Assembly: GCF_026914185.1 (NCBI RefSeq)
Contig: NC_070560.1
Coordinates: 7,183,501-7,247,500 of the forward strand
DNA length: 64,000 nt
Source of the DNA: Puccinia triticina
Taxonomy: Eukaryota; Basidiomycota; Pucciniomycetes; Pucciniales; Pucciniaceae
Direction of reading: 5' to 3'
Of this stretch, positions 1 to 10,286 are shown piece after piece. Under the pieces are notes generated by a model that was given only the letters and a program-made list of their open reading frames with translations, was not told the DNA's origin and made no database searches. Made by a program: the position numbers and the translations under genes. The first letter of the stretch is position 1. Every line of letters begins with the position of its first letter.

Positions 1-1332
1 AGTTAAGCACATGGGCGAAACAACGTACCCACTGTGCCTCCCCTTGGAAGCAAGTCAACTTGAGCTTCTTGAGCTCGTTTACCATGACTTTGTTGTTGGA
101 AGCGTTGTTGCTTACTATCCCCCATATCTGAAGTAAATAAGAATGTTCAGCCTTTGGAGCGATCAAAAGAAGACAATGTGGACCAAAAAAAGATGATGAA
201 AGTCTAACCTTTTGCTGAATCCCAAATTTCTCAACTACCAGACGTACCGTCTCAGCTAAGTATTCACTAGTGTGACTCTGGGAGAGACAAATAAAGTCAA
301 GAGGCATGGCCTCTAGCGTTGCTTCTGTATCTATATCGCCGGTTTCATGGAGTTCTAACCGGTAGATCACAACCCCCAGGATGTCAAACCCGTTGGGGGA
401 CTGCCACACATCCACACCTAAGTACATTTCCCCGGTGTGTGCCTAAGATAACATTGAACAAGGGTCAGCCAACAAATCAATATTAAAGGAAACTGACTCA
501 CTTTCAAAACAGAACAGTAGCTCTGTTGTATTGCTGAGTAAAGCATGTGGATGTCACTCGAAACCGTTTGTCTGCATGGTAAGTTCTTGTCAACTGTTGG
601 ATGGAGGATTGCCCAATGGCTAGGATCAGCCAGAGCTGAAAAGGGCCTCGCCGCCTCGGCACACCATACCGCACAGAGTTGGGCAACCTAGTTGGGTAGT
701 TTAAATGTCAGCTTTCTTATCACAATCAATTCACACATTAAGATTTTTACCTCTTTTGGATTGATGTCTCCGGTCCCCCTGATTCCACAACTGGCCAAAT
801 TGGATTTCTTTTTGTCCTTGGCTTGTTTCCGGAGGCAGATTGAAGCGTGTTTGTTTAAGTTTCCACAAGAGGAGTCCGATGTTGGGTGGTTGATTATTGT
901 TCCACATCTGATTAAGGATGTTAGCTCATAGATTATTTTGGAAGAGAGACTTGGAAGACAGATTCAATCTTACATTTGGCAAGGATAAGCAATCATTCGG
1001 CGACCGTGCTTGTCAAGCTGATTGGACAGCTCGGGTGTCGCATATGATTTGTAGCTGGAACTGATTCCATTTGTAGCTACTTTCTGAGCTTTTCCTGGAT
1101 AATTACTTAGTCAGAAAGCAATGTCAAACTATATTGAAATAGAAAATGGAAGGTTTTACACACATAACTCTTCCTTGTCAGTGAGAGGGCGTCCTCCAGA
1201 CGCAGGCGGCTGACTGCTAGATGGAGTAATATTGAGAGGAGTTTTGCTGGCTGCCTTGGGTTTGTCATTTGCAGGGGGTGAGGCGGATGAATCACGGGAT
1301 GGGTTGGCTTTTTTTTGCTTGCGGGTGGCCAT
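1..1332 (-). CDS. hAT transposase, 5' exons (partial, leaves window)
   Basis: Minus-strand copy of the first exons of the hAT-1 transposase, starting at the ATG at 1332 (MATRKQKKANPS...). As in the right-arm copy, exons encode a Lys/Ser/Pro-rich N-terminus, then a BED-type zinc-finger segment, then the start of the catalytic region (the motif around SDNASNN lies at about 80-130). The remainder lies outside the window. Whether this copy is complete cannot be judged. Its 5' end faces that of the right-arm copy, so the two transposase genes are divergent around the palindromic array domain. Confidence 0.75.
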
Positions 1333-1588
1333 CGCAGGTTGGTTTGTGGTTGGATGTCAAGGTGGAACTTGATTTCCGGCTTGGACTTCCCGTCCAAATC
1401 CCCCTACCCCCGGCGGGGGTAGGGGGATATGGACGGGGATGGCGGGTATGTCTGGGCGGTACCCGGTTGTGTGCCTTTTTTTTGGGAAAATCACGTACCC
1501 AGCACCGCACCCGGCACCGCCGGACGGGTGTCAGGCGGGTACAAGCGGTACCCCCTGGGTGGTACCGGGTACCTCTTTGCCATCCCTA
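1..1588 (-). mobile_element. Inverted partial copy of hAT-1 (5' end only)
   Basis: Mirror image of the left end of hAT-1. Its terminus TAGGGATGGC reads on the minus strand from 1588. The same eight bases that flank hAT-1 (CTCCACAG, here CTGTGGAG on plus) follow at 1589-1596. The element runs off the left edge. Insertion at the identical mirrored position shows that the palindrome formed after the hAT insertion rather than by two separate insertions. Confidence 0.85.
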
Positions 1589-1596
1589 CTGTGGAG

Positions 1597-1712
1597 TTTG
1601 CTCCCACAAAAACTGCTTTAGCAGTTTGATCTCAGGAAAACTGCTTTAGCAGTTTGCTCCCAGGAAAACTGCTTTAGCAGTTTGCTCCCAGGAAAACTGC
1701 TTTAGCAGTATT
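1597..1712. repeat. Short AACTGCTTTAGCAGTT tandem array
   Basis: About four 28-bp units, each centred on the near-palindrome AACTGCTTTAGCAGTT followed by a GCTCCCAGGAAA-type linker. It is the mirror of the much longer array at 5208-5800. The difference in unit number between otherwise near-identical arms shows expansion or contraction after the palindrome formed. Confidence 0.88.
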
Positions 1713-1904
1713 TGTAGCGGCCGGCCAAGATTTCCCCATGCGCTGAGAAATTCAGATCTGCGAGGCCGATACATTGCAGCAGTAGCGCATCGTTACAGCA
1801 ATGTGCTACAACTTTCAAAAAATACATGAATTTTTTGCCGCTTCCGATGCTCTGTATTGGCCATTACGATACATGTGTCGTAATGGTTTCACGGTTGCTG
1901 CTCG
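1713..1904. other. Non-coding link between arrays, with hairpin
   Basis: Contains the inverted pair CCATTACGATACATGTGTCGTAATGG (about 1860-1885), a near-perfect hairpin. The mirror sequence is at about 5033-5210. No gene is seen. Confidence 0.6.
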
Positions 1905-2870
1905 GCGAGCAGCACATGCCTGTACCTGCTCGGCAAGCAGGTACTTGTTCCCGCTTGACTTCGCAGCGGCTACAGGTATCTGCTTGACGAGCAGGTCAAC
2001 CTGCTTACAAAGCAGGTAAAAGCACCTGCTTGGCGAGCAGGTCATCATGATGGCCGAGCAGGTAGAGGTACCTGCTCGGCAAGCTTTTACCTTCTCGGCG
2101 AGTAGGTCAACCTGCTGGCCGAGCCGGAGCAGCACTGTACCTGCTCGGCGACCAGGTCATCCTGATGTCCGAGCAGGTAAAAGTACCCTCTCGGCGAGCT
2201 TTTACCTGCTCGGCCAGCAGGATGACCTGCCGGCCGAGCCGGAGCAGGTACCTGTAACTGTACCTGCTCGGCAAGCAGGTCATCCTGATGGCTGAGCAGG
2301 TAAAAGTAGCCTCTCGGCGTGCTTTTACCTGCTTGGCGAGTCGGTCAACCTGCTCCGAGCAGGTACTGTTACCTGCTTGGCCAGCAGGATGACCTGCCGG
2401 CCGAGCCGGAGCAGGTAAGCAGGTCATCCTGATGGCCGAGCAGGTAAAAGTAGCCTCTCGGCGAGCTTTTACCTGCTTGGCGAGTCGGTCAACCTGCTCC
2501 GAGCAGGAACTGTTACCTGCTTGGCCAGCAGGATGACCTGCCGGCCGAGCCGGAGCAGGTACCTGTAACTGTACCTGCTCGGCAAGCAGGTCATCCTGAT
2601 GGCCGAGCAGGTAAAAGTACCCTCTCGGCGAGCTTTTACCTGCTCGGCGAGTAGGTCAACCTGCTCGCCGAGCAGGTGCTCAGGTGCCTGGCGACAAGGC
2701 ACAGTTACCTGCCTGGCCAGCAGGTTGACCTGCTCGCTGACCAGGTACCTGAACCTGCTCGGCCAGCAGCTTGGCAGGTTGACCTACTGGCGAAGCAGGT
2801 ATAAGTATCTGCTCGGCAAGCAGGCTGACCTGCTCGCCAAGGAGGTACCTCTAAGTGATCGGCCAGCACT
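1905..2870. repeat. CTGCTCGG palindrome array (left arm)
   Basis: Dense, irregular array of the 19-bp near-palindrome ACCTGCTCGGCGAGCAGGT and its variants, separated by short variable spacers such as CATCCTGATGGC and AAAAGTACC. Because each unit is its own near reverse complement, every reading frame on both strands stays open and gives spurious proteins. No coding function is inferred. Confidence 0.9.
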
Positions 2871-3029
2871 GCTCGCCAGTCTGAGCAGTCTGCTTGGACC
2901 GGCAAGTCGACGTCTTGGACCAGCAAGCAGGCTCCGGCCACTGTGGTTCGACGTGCTAACTGCCGGAGGGCTCCTCCCCGGGAAAGTTATCCGGGGAGGG
3001 TAACTTCTCCCCGGAGAGTTTCTCTTGAC

Positions 3030-3364
3030 CAGTTCGATTTCGTCGGATGAGCTAACAACCGATGATTCAAAATCATCGGCTGTTGACCCACCGATGATTC
3101 GAAATCATCGGTGAGTTAACAGCCGATATTCATTTTGCTCGGTGGGTCCGCAACCGAGCTTTCATATGATCGGTTATGAATGACTGATCATATGAAAGCT
3201 CGGTTGAACTGTCAACCGAGCTTCCATTGCTCGATTGGTGGCGGGCGAGGTTAACTCGGCTGGCCACTGATCGAGGAATTCAATTCCTCGGCCAGACAGC
3301 CTGCCGATTTTGGCTCGGCCGCGGAGCAGCCGAGTTTGAATCGGGTGGCAAAACCCTTGGGTTA
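3030..3364. repeat. TCGG/CCGA hairpin tract (left arm)
   Basis: A succession of short perfect hairpins with different sequences: GATGATTCAAAATCATC, ATCATATGAAAGC facing GCTTTCATATGAT, AACCGAGC facing GCTCGGTT, CGAGGAATTCAATTCCTCG. Most stems are closed by CCGA/TCGG. The upstream Cys-free segment 2970-3030 holds a CTCCCCGG...CCGGGGAG hairpin. Nothing in it is gene-like. Confidence 0.85.
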
Positions 3365-3453
3365 CTGTCCCCCGATGTCAATTCGGATGCGGATTGCATC
3401 GGATGCGCGCAACCAATGTTAAATCGGTTGTGTGCATCCCAGACTAACAGGGA
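3365..3453. other. Spacer of giant palindrome, with its own hairpin
   Basis: About 89 bp separate the arms. The spacer contains a stem-loop at about 3401-3439: GATGCGCGCAACC pairs with GGTTGTGTGCATC with one mismatch and an 11-nt loop. The same spacer sequence occurs at about 48490-48575 in the single-armed third copy, where it runs on into GGATGCACGCATCCGATGC instead of turning back. The palindrome therefore turned around inside this segment. Confidence 0.8.
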
Positions 3454-3790
3454 TAATCCAAGGGTTTTGCCACCCGATTCAAACTCGGCTGCTCCGCGGC
3501 CAAGCCAAAATCGGCAGGCTGTCTGGCCGAGGAATTGAATTCCTCGATCAGTGGCCAGCCGAGTTAACCTCGGCCGCCACCAATCGAGCAATGGAAGCTC
3601 GGTTGACAGTTCAACCGAGCTTTCATATGATCGGTCATTCATAACCGATCACATGAAAGCTCGGTTGCGGACCCACCGAGCAAAATGAATATCGGCTGTT
3701 AACTCACCGATGATTTCGAATCATCGGTGGGTCAACAGCCGATGATTTTGAATCATCGGTTGTTAGCTCATCCGACGAAATCAAACTGGT
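3454..3790. repeat. TCGG/CCGA hairpin tract (right arm)
   Basis: Mirror of 3030-3364 with the same set of hairpins in reverse order. A few single-base changes relative to the left arm (for example GATTTCGAATC here) show independent drift. Confidence 0.85.
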
Positions 3791-3924
3791 CAAGAGAACC
3801 TCTCCGGGGAGAAGTTACCCTCCCCGGATTACTTTCCCGGGGAGGAGCCCTCCGGCAGTTAGCACGTCGAACCACAGTGGCCGGAGCCTGCTTGCTGGTC
3901 CAAGACGTCGACTTGCCGGTCCAA

Positions 3925-5015
3925 GCAGACTGCTCAGACTGGCGAGCAGTGGTGGCCGATCACTTAGAGGTACCTCCTTGGCGAGCAGGTCAGCCTGCTT
4001 GCCGAGCAGATACTTATACCTGCTTCGCCAGTAGGTCAACCTGCCAAGCTGCTGGCCGAGCAGGTTCAGGTACCTGGTCAGCGAGCAGGTCAACCTGCTG
4101 GCCAGGCAGGTAACTGTGCCTTGTCGCCAGGCACCTGAGCACCTGCTCGGCGAGCGGGTTGACCTACTCGCCGAGCAGGTAAAAGCTCGCCGAGAGGGTA
4201 CTTTTACCTGCTCGGCCATCAGGATGACCTGCTTGCCGAGCAGGTACAGTTACAGGTACCTGCTCCGGCTCGGCCGGCAGGTCATCCTGCTGGCCGAGCA
4301 GGTAAAAGCTCGCCGAGAGGCTACTTTTACCTGCTCGGCCATCAGGATGACCTGCTTGCCGAGCAGGTACAGTTACAGGTACCTGCTCCGGCTCGGCCGG
4401 CAGATCATCCTGCTGGCCGAGCAGGTAAAAGCTTGCCGAGAGGGTACTTTTACCTGCTCGGACATCAGGATGACCTGGTCGCCGAGCAGGTACAGTTACA
4501 GGTACCTGCTCCGGCTCGGCCGGCGGGTCATCCTGCTGGCCAAGCAGGTAACAGTACCTGCTCGGAGCAGGTTGACCGACTCGCCAAGCAGGTAAAAGCA
4601 CGCCGAGAGGCTACTTTTACCTGCTCAGCCATCAGGATGACCTGCTTGCCGAGCAGGTACAGTTACAGGTACCTGCTCCGGCTCGGCCGGCAGGTCATCC
4701 TGCTGGCCGAGCAGGTAAAAGCTCGCCGAGAGGGTACTTTTACCTGCTCGGACATCAGGATGACCTGGTCGCCGAGCAGGTACAGTGCTGCTCCGGCTCG
4801 GCCAGCAGGTTGACCTACTCGCCGAGAAGGTAAAAGCTTGCCGAGCAGGTACCTCTACCTGCTCGGCCATCATGATGACCTGCTCGCCAAGCAGGTGCTT
4901 TTACCTGCTTTGTAAGCAGGTTGACCTGCTCGTCAAGCAGATACCTGTAGCCGCTGCGAAGTCAAGCGGGAACAAGTACCTGCTTGCCGAGCAGGTACAG
5001 GCATGTGCTGCTCGC
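3925..5015. repeat. CTGCTCGG palindrome array (right arm)
   Basis: Mirror of 1905-2870, again built of ACCTGCTCG(G/C)CGAGCAGGT units. Slightly longer than the left array because it contains extra copies of a roughly 110-bp higher-order block (the segment running CATCAGGATGACC to GAGCAGGTAAAAGC recurs at about 4220, 4330, 4450, 4630 and 4740). Confidence 0.9.
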
Positions 5016-5207
5016 CGAGCAGCAACCGTGAAACCATTACGACACATGTATCGTAATGGCCAATACAGAGCATCGCAAGCGGCAAAAAATTCATGTATTT
5101 TTTGAAAGTTGTAGCACATTGCTGTAACGATGCGCTACTGCTGCAATGTATCGGCCTCGCAGATCTGAATTTCTCAGCGCATGGGGAAATCTTGGCCAGC
5201 CGCTACA

Positions 5208-5799
5208 AATACTGCTAAAGCAGTTTTCCTGGGAGCAAACTGCTAAAGCAGTTTTCCTGGGAGCAAACTGCTAAAGCACTTTTCCTGAGAGCAAACTGCT
5301 AAAGCAGTTTTCCTGAGAGCAAACTGCTAAAGCAGTTTTCCTGAGAGCAAACTGCTAAAGCATTTTTCCTGAGAGCAAACTGCTAAAGCAGTTTTCCTGA
5401 GAGCAAACTGCTAAAGCAGTTTTCCTGAGAGCAAACTGCTAAAGCAGTTTTCCTGAGAGCAAACTGCTAAAGCAGTTTTCCTGAGAGCAAACTGCTAAAG
5501 CAGTTTTCCTGAGAGCAAACTGCTAAAGCAGTTTTCCTGAGAGCAAACTGCTAAAGCAGTTTTTGTGGGAGCAAACTGCTAAAGCAGTTTTTGTGGGAGC
5601 AAACTGCTAAAGCAGTTTTTGTGGGAGCAAACTGCTAAAGCAGTTTTTGTGGGAGCAAACTGCTAAAGCAGTTTTTGTGGGAGCAAACTGCTAAAGCAGT
5701 TTTTGTGGGAGCAAACTGCTAAAGCAGTTTTTGTGGGAGCAAACTGCTAAAGCAGTTTTTGTGGGAGCAAACTGCTAAAGCAGTTTTTGTGGGAGCAAA
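5208..5799. repeat. 28-bp AACTGCTAAAGCAGTT tandem array
   Basis: About 21 units of 28 bp. Each unit carries the near-palindrome AACTGCTAAAGCAGTT. Two linker subtypes occur in blocks: TTCCTGGGAGCA/TTCCTGAGAGCA on the left and TTTGTGGGAGCA on the right. That pattern suggests two separate local amplifications. The array abuts the left target duplication of hAT-1. Confidence 0.93.
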
Positions 5800-5807
5800 C
5801 TCCACAG
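5800..5807. repeat. Left target-site duplication of hAT-1
   Basis: CTCCACAG, identical to 9420-9427. Eight bases is the expected duplication length for the hAT superfamily. Confidence 0.85.
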
Positions 5808-8800
5808 TAGGGATGGCAAAGAGGTACCCATTTGGCAGTACCCGGTACCACCCAGGGGGTACTGCTTGTACCCGCCTGACACCCGTCCGGCGGTGCCGGG
5901 TACGTGATTTTCCCAAAAAAAGGCACACAACCGGGTACCGCCCAGACATACCCGCCATCCCCGTCCATATCCCCCTACCCCCGGCGGGGGTAGGGGGATT
6001 TGGACGGGAAGTCCAAGCCGGAAATCAAGTTCCACCTTGACATCCAACCACAAACCAACCTGCGATGGCCACCCGCAAGCAAAAAAAAGCCAACCCATCC
6101 CGTGATTCATCCGCCTCACCCCCTGCAAATGACAAACCCAAGGCAGCCAGCAAAACTCCTCTCAATATTACTTCATCTAGCAGTCAGCCGCCTGCGTATG
6201 GAGGATGCCCGCTCACTGACAAGGAAGAGTTACGTGTGTAAAACCTTCCATTTTCTATTTCAATATAGTTTGACATTGCTTTCTGACTAAGTAATTATCC
6301 AGGAAAGGCTCAGAAAGTAGCTACAAATGGAATTAGTTCCAGCTACAAATCATATGCAACACCCGAGCTGTCCAATCAGCTTGACAAGCACGGTCGTCGA
6401 ATGATTGCTTATCCTTGCCAAATGTAAGATTGAATCTGTCTTCTAAGTCTCTCTTCCAAAATAATCTATGAGCTAACATCCTTAATCAGATGTGGAACAA
6501 AGATCAACCACCCAACATCGGACTCCTGTTGTGGAAACTTAAACAAACATGCTTCAATCTGCCTCTGGAAACAAGCCAAGGACAAAAAGAAATCCAATTT
6601 GGCCAGTTGTGGAATCAGGGGGACCGGAGACATCAATCCAAAAGAGGTAAAAATCTTAATGTGTGAATTGATTGTGATAAGAAAGCTGACATTTAAACTA
6701 CCCAACTAGGTTGCCCAACTCTGTGCAGTATGGTGTGCCGAGGCGGCGAGGCCCTTTTCAGCTCTGGCTGATCCTAGCCATTGGGCAATCCTCCATCCAA
6801 CAGTTGACAAGAACTTACCATGCAGACAAACGGTTTCGAGTGACATCCACATGCTTTACTCAGCAATACAACAGAGCTACTGTTCTGTTTTGAAATTGAG
6901 TCAGTTTCATTTGATATTGATTTGTTGGCTGACCCTTGTTCAATGTTATCTTAGGCACACACCGAGGCAATGTACTTAGGTGTGGATGTGTGGCAGTCCC
7001 CCAACGGTTTGACATCCTGGGGGTTGTGATCCACCGGTTAGAACTCCATGAAACCGGCAATATAGATACAGAAGCAACGCTAGAGGCCATGCCTCTTGAA
7101 TTTATCTGTCTCTCCCAGAGTCACACTGGTGAATACTTAGCTGAGACGGTACGTCTGGTAGTTGAGAAATTTGGGATTCAGCAAAAGGTTAGACTTTCAT
7201 CATCTATTTTTGGTCCACATTGTCTTCTTCTGATCGCTCCAAAGGCTGAACATTCTTATTTACTTCAGATATGTGGGATAGTAAGCGACAACGCTTCCAA
7301 CAACAAAGTCATGGTAAACGAGCTCAAGAAGCTCAAGTGGACTCGCTTCCAAGGGGAGGCACAGTGGGTACGTTGTTTCGCCCATGTGCTTAACTTGATT
7401 GTCCAAAGTATCCTCCGCCCCTTTGGAGCTCAGAAGAAAGCAAAGTCTTCACAAAATCCAACAACAACGGACCCTGACGGCTCAGACACTTTGGAATCAT
7501 CCAACAATGACAATGCAGCACTGCAGATAAGGCCGTAAGCACCACTCCACCTTGTTTTGGATTCAGGCCCTCGCCCCTGAGTCTCTCTTTTCTCCCAGAT
7601 TCACCCGCGAGATAGACGACCAATCTGATGAAGAAGATATTGGAAGCAAGCGGGATTCTATCAACGGACAAGACTCAGATGATACTGAATCGCTCAGTCT
7701 GGACGACATTGATAATGCTAGCAATGAGGACGATGATGATCGCTATACAAGTGATTGCTGCAGAAGATCTCTGGCTAAAGTAAGACCTGAACTTGATTAT
7801 ATTGATTGAAGGAATCAGAACTGACACCTTATTTTACAGTTTTGTGCTGTTGCTAAGAAACTGAGGTACTCCCCAAACTCCAAGGCTCACTTTCCCAATA
7901 TCTGCGCTGAAATGGGGTGTGCAACACCTCATACAATTGAACGCGACGTGCGTACCCGATGGAATTCAACTCTTTTGCAACTCCAGGGCATTATCAGATG
8001 CGAGTTCGCCATGTAAGTCATTATTTTTCCAGATTTCCTCATATATCTACAGCTAATGCTTCACCCCAGCCTCAAGTGGCAGTGTCATAAACGGCATGGG
8101 TTTGACCAGAAGTACTATTTGAACCAGTCAGACTTGGACTTGGCTCATGATTTGGTCAATGTGCTCAACCGTTTCTACAAGATTACGCTTCAAGTGTTGG
8201 TAACAGTCTCGGATCGCTTGGCAAACATTGTCATGTTCATTGATCAAATAACTGAACATCTATCAACAGCAATAAGTTGTTCTAAATATCCACCCGCTTT
8301 AAGGAATGCCTGTCGGCTTGGTTTGAAAATAACCAACAAATATTACAGCCTAACCAATACCTCCCCTCTTTATAGGATTGCAATTGGTATGTTGAAGTTT
8401 CTTATCTACATTTCATGTGTTTGATCTAATACATTTCAATCCAGTCCTTCATCCATCTTTTAGGGACAAGTACTTCAAATCAGCCAAATGGGAGCCGGAA
8501 TGGATCACCAAAGCTATACGACTGACTCGGGATATGTGGGTAACATTTTATAAGCCTGAACCACCAAATTCAACCCCTGTGGCACCATTGACAGTAAACG
8601 CAATTACTTCCAAGGTAAATTTCTCCGTTTTTTGAATCAAACTCAGTTGGTTTTGTCATCCTGAAGACTAATATCCACCTTAATATTCCACAGCCTAGGA
8701 ACAGCATGCTTGCCGGACTTGGTAGTGCTGCTGCAGCTTGAGGCGGACACCTCTTGTCTGACCCGTTGGATGCTTGGCTTGCCGGGGGACTCATACTGGA

Positions 8801-9419
8801 TGGTAACAAACCCGTAAATCCGCTGAGGTGGTGGCTCCAGCAAATGATTTCTGGAAACACTCATGAGGGTCTCTTATATATGGCACTGGACGTCTTGAGC
8901 TGTCCAGGTGAGTTTGAAATTTAGAGAAATCTTTCATGTGTTGAATTAACTAATCATCCGATTCAACCATCTAAACAATTACAGCAACCTCTGTTGATGT
9001 GGAGCAGGCGTTCAGCTTTGGGCGCGATTACATTTCAACAAGAAGGCACAAGCTCTCAGCTCAGTCCTTAAGCAGAGGTATGACGGTGGCTTTCTATTCA
9101 AAGAAGGGAAAGATTGCGGTAGGGACCTTGGCTAAGTGGAAGGATGATATTCAGCAAGCAAAGAAAGGAAAGGCAACAGAGACAAGAGACAAGGGGGGGA
9201 GAAATATTATATTAGTAGAATGAGTACAAACCAAAGAAACATAATCTAAACCTTTTTTTGAGTGTTTTTTTTAAGGGCGGTACTGCCGGTATACCGGCAG
9301 TATACCGCCTGACACCGCCCTGGCGGTGCTGGATGCGGTGCCGGGTATGAGGTTTGGCCCAAAAATCAGTCTGGTACCCGGACCCGCGGGCGGTACCCGG
9401 GTCCTGTTTGCCATCTTTA
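5808..9419 (+). mobile_element. hAT-1, complete hAT transposon
   Basis: The termini are inverted repeats: left TAGGGATGGCAAA, right (reverse complement) TAAAGATGGCAAA. They are flanked by perfect 8-bp duplications CTCCACAG. Subterminal regions at both ends are rich in GGTACCCGG and CGGTGCCGGGTAC boxes. The single internal gene is a multi-exon transposase. The insertion target, CTCCACAG, is part of the 41-bp tandem unit found to the right (9428-10286), so the element jumped into a pre-existing array. Confidence 0.85.
6065..9223 (+). CDS. hAT-1 transposase (multi-exon, one in-frame stop)
   Basis: Start chosen at ATG 6065 (MATRKQKKANPSRDSS...), where both palindrome arms agree. Visible exons: basic Ser/Pro-rich N-terminus (6065 to about 6230); Tyr/Ser segment (about 6310-6425); BED-type finger region with the run SDSCCGNLNKHASIC (about 6490-6648); segment ending QQSYCSVLK (about 6710-6890); catalytic start YLGVDVWQSP (from about 6956); DNASNNKVMVNEL and RCFAHVLNLIVQS (about 7270-7410), typical of the RNase-H-fold core; an acidic insert (about 7600-7800); DPLDAWLAGG and PLRWWLQQM (about 8745-8850); and the C-terminal dimerisation region VDVEQAFSFGRDYISTRRHKL (from about 8990). 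Stop at 9221-9223. An in-frame TGA at 8740-8742 interrupts the exon before GGHLLSDPLD; CGA to TGA is the simplest origin. The copy is probably inactive unless that codon is bypassed. Confidence 0.82.
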
Positions 9420-9427
9420 CTCCACAG
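9420..9427. repeat. Right target-site duplication of hAT-1
   Basis: CTCCACAG, matching 5800-5807. The same octamer recurs in every 41-bp unit of the array to its right. Confidence 0.85.
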
Positions 9428-10286
9428 GCAAACTGCCAAAGCCGTTTTCCTGGGAGCAAGGCAAACCGCCAAAGCCGTTTTCCTGGGAGCAAACTCCACA
9501 GGCAAACTGCCAAAGCAGTTTTCCTCCACAGGCAAACTGCCAAAGCAGTTTTCCTCCACAGGCAAACTGCCAAAGCAGTTTTCCTCCACAGGCAAACTGC
9601 CAAAGCAGTTTATCTGAGAGCAAACTCCACAGGCAAACTGCCAGAGCAATTTTCCTGGGAGCAAACTCCACAGGCAAACTGCCAAAGCAGTTTATCTGGG
9701 AGCAAACTCCACAGGCAAACTGCCAAAGCAGTTTTCCTGGGAGCAAACTCCACAGGCAAACTGCCAAAGCAGTTTTCCTGGGAGCAAACTCCACAGGCAA
9801 ACTGCCAAAGCAGTTTTCCTGGGAGCAAACTCCACAGGCAAACTGCCAAAGCAGTTTTCCTGGGAGCAAACTCCACAGGCAAACTGCCAAAGCAGTTTTC
9901 CTGGGAGCAAACTCCACAGGCAAACTGCCAAAGCAGTTTTCCTGGGAGCAAACTCCACAGGCAAACTGCCAAAGCAGTTTTCCTGGGAGCAAACTCCACA
10001 GGCAAACTGCCAAAGCAGTTTTCCTGGGAGCAAACTCCACAGGCAAACTGCCAAAGCAGTTTTCCTGGGAGCAAACTCCACAGGCAAACTGCCAAAGCAG
10101 TTTTCCTGGGAGCAAACTCCACAGTCAAACTGCCAAAGCAGTTTTCCTGGGAGCAAACTCCACAGGCAAACTGCCAAAGCAGTTTTCCTGGGAGCAAACT
10201 CCACAGGCAAACTGCAAAAGCAGTTTTCCTGGGAGCAAAATCCACAGGCAAACTGCAAAAAGCAGTTTTCCTGGGAGCAAGCTCCA
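9428..10286. repeat. 30-/41-bp AACTGCCAAAGCAGTT tandem array
   Basis: First about four 30-bp units (9490-9610), then about 16 units of exactly 41 bp. Each unit has the near-palindrome AACTGCCAAAGCAGTT, the linker TTCCTGGGAGCAAACTCCACAGG, and high identity between copies. The last units decay (AACTGCAAAAGCAG). The open frames of over 200 codons on both strands are by-products of the 41-bp period and are not genes. Confidence 0.95.

Larger units (their letters stand above)
1..3364. repeat. Left arm of giant inverted repeat
   Basis: Base 1 pairs with about base 7395 (the first ten bases are the reverse complement of 7386-7395). Pairing continues inward to about 3364/3454. The arm holds, from outside in, the 5' part of an inverted hAT copy (1-1588), a short AACTGCTTTAGCAGTT array, a CTGCTCGG palindrome array and a TCGG hairpin tract. 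Translated segments of the two arms differ at only about 2 of 96 residues in one stretch, so identity is very high. The arm is shorter than its partner because its tandem arrays have fewer units. It continues beyond the window. Confidence 0.93.
3454..7395. repeat. Right arm of giant inverted repeat
   Basis: Reverse complement of 1-3364. The arm is about 580 bp longer than its partner, mainly because its 28-bp AACTGCTAAAGCAGTT array (about 5208-5800) is far longer than the mirror array (about 1597-1712). It extends into the hAT-1 transposase gene up to at least 7395, where the left partner leaves the window. Confidence 0.93.

Noticed and set aside
3227..3642. Genes in the centre of the palindrome (frames of 103-120 codons)
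   Set aside because: Both strands encode almost the same peptide because the region is an inverted repeat; this is expected from the palindrome and there are no splice or family signs.
4116..4873. Overlapping 82-159-codon frames in the CTGCTCGG arrays
   Set aside because: Self-complementary GC-rich units keep all frames open on both strands. The same peptides recur in mirror image in both arms and at 47400-48130.
1905..5015. CRISPR-like array
   Set aside because: The repeats are palindromic and numerous, but spacers are not unique or of constant length, there are no cas genes, and the genome is eukaryotic with spliced genes.
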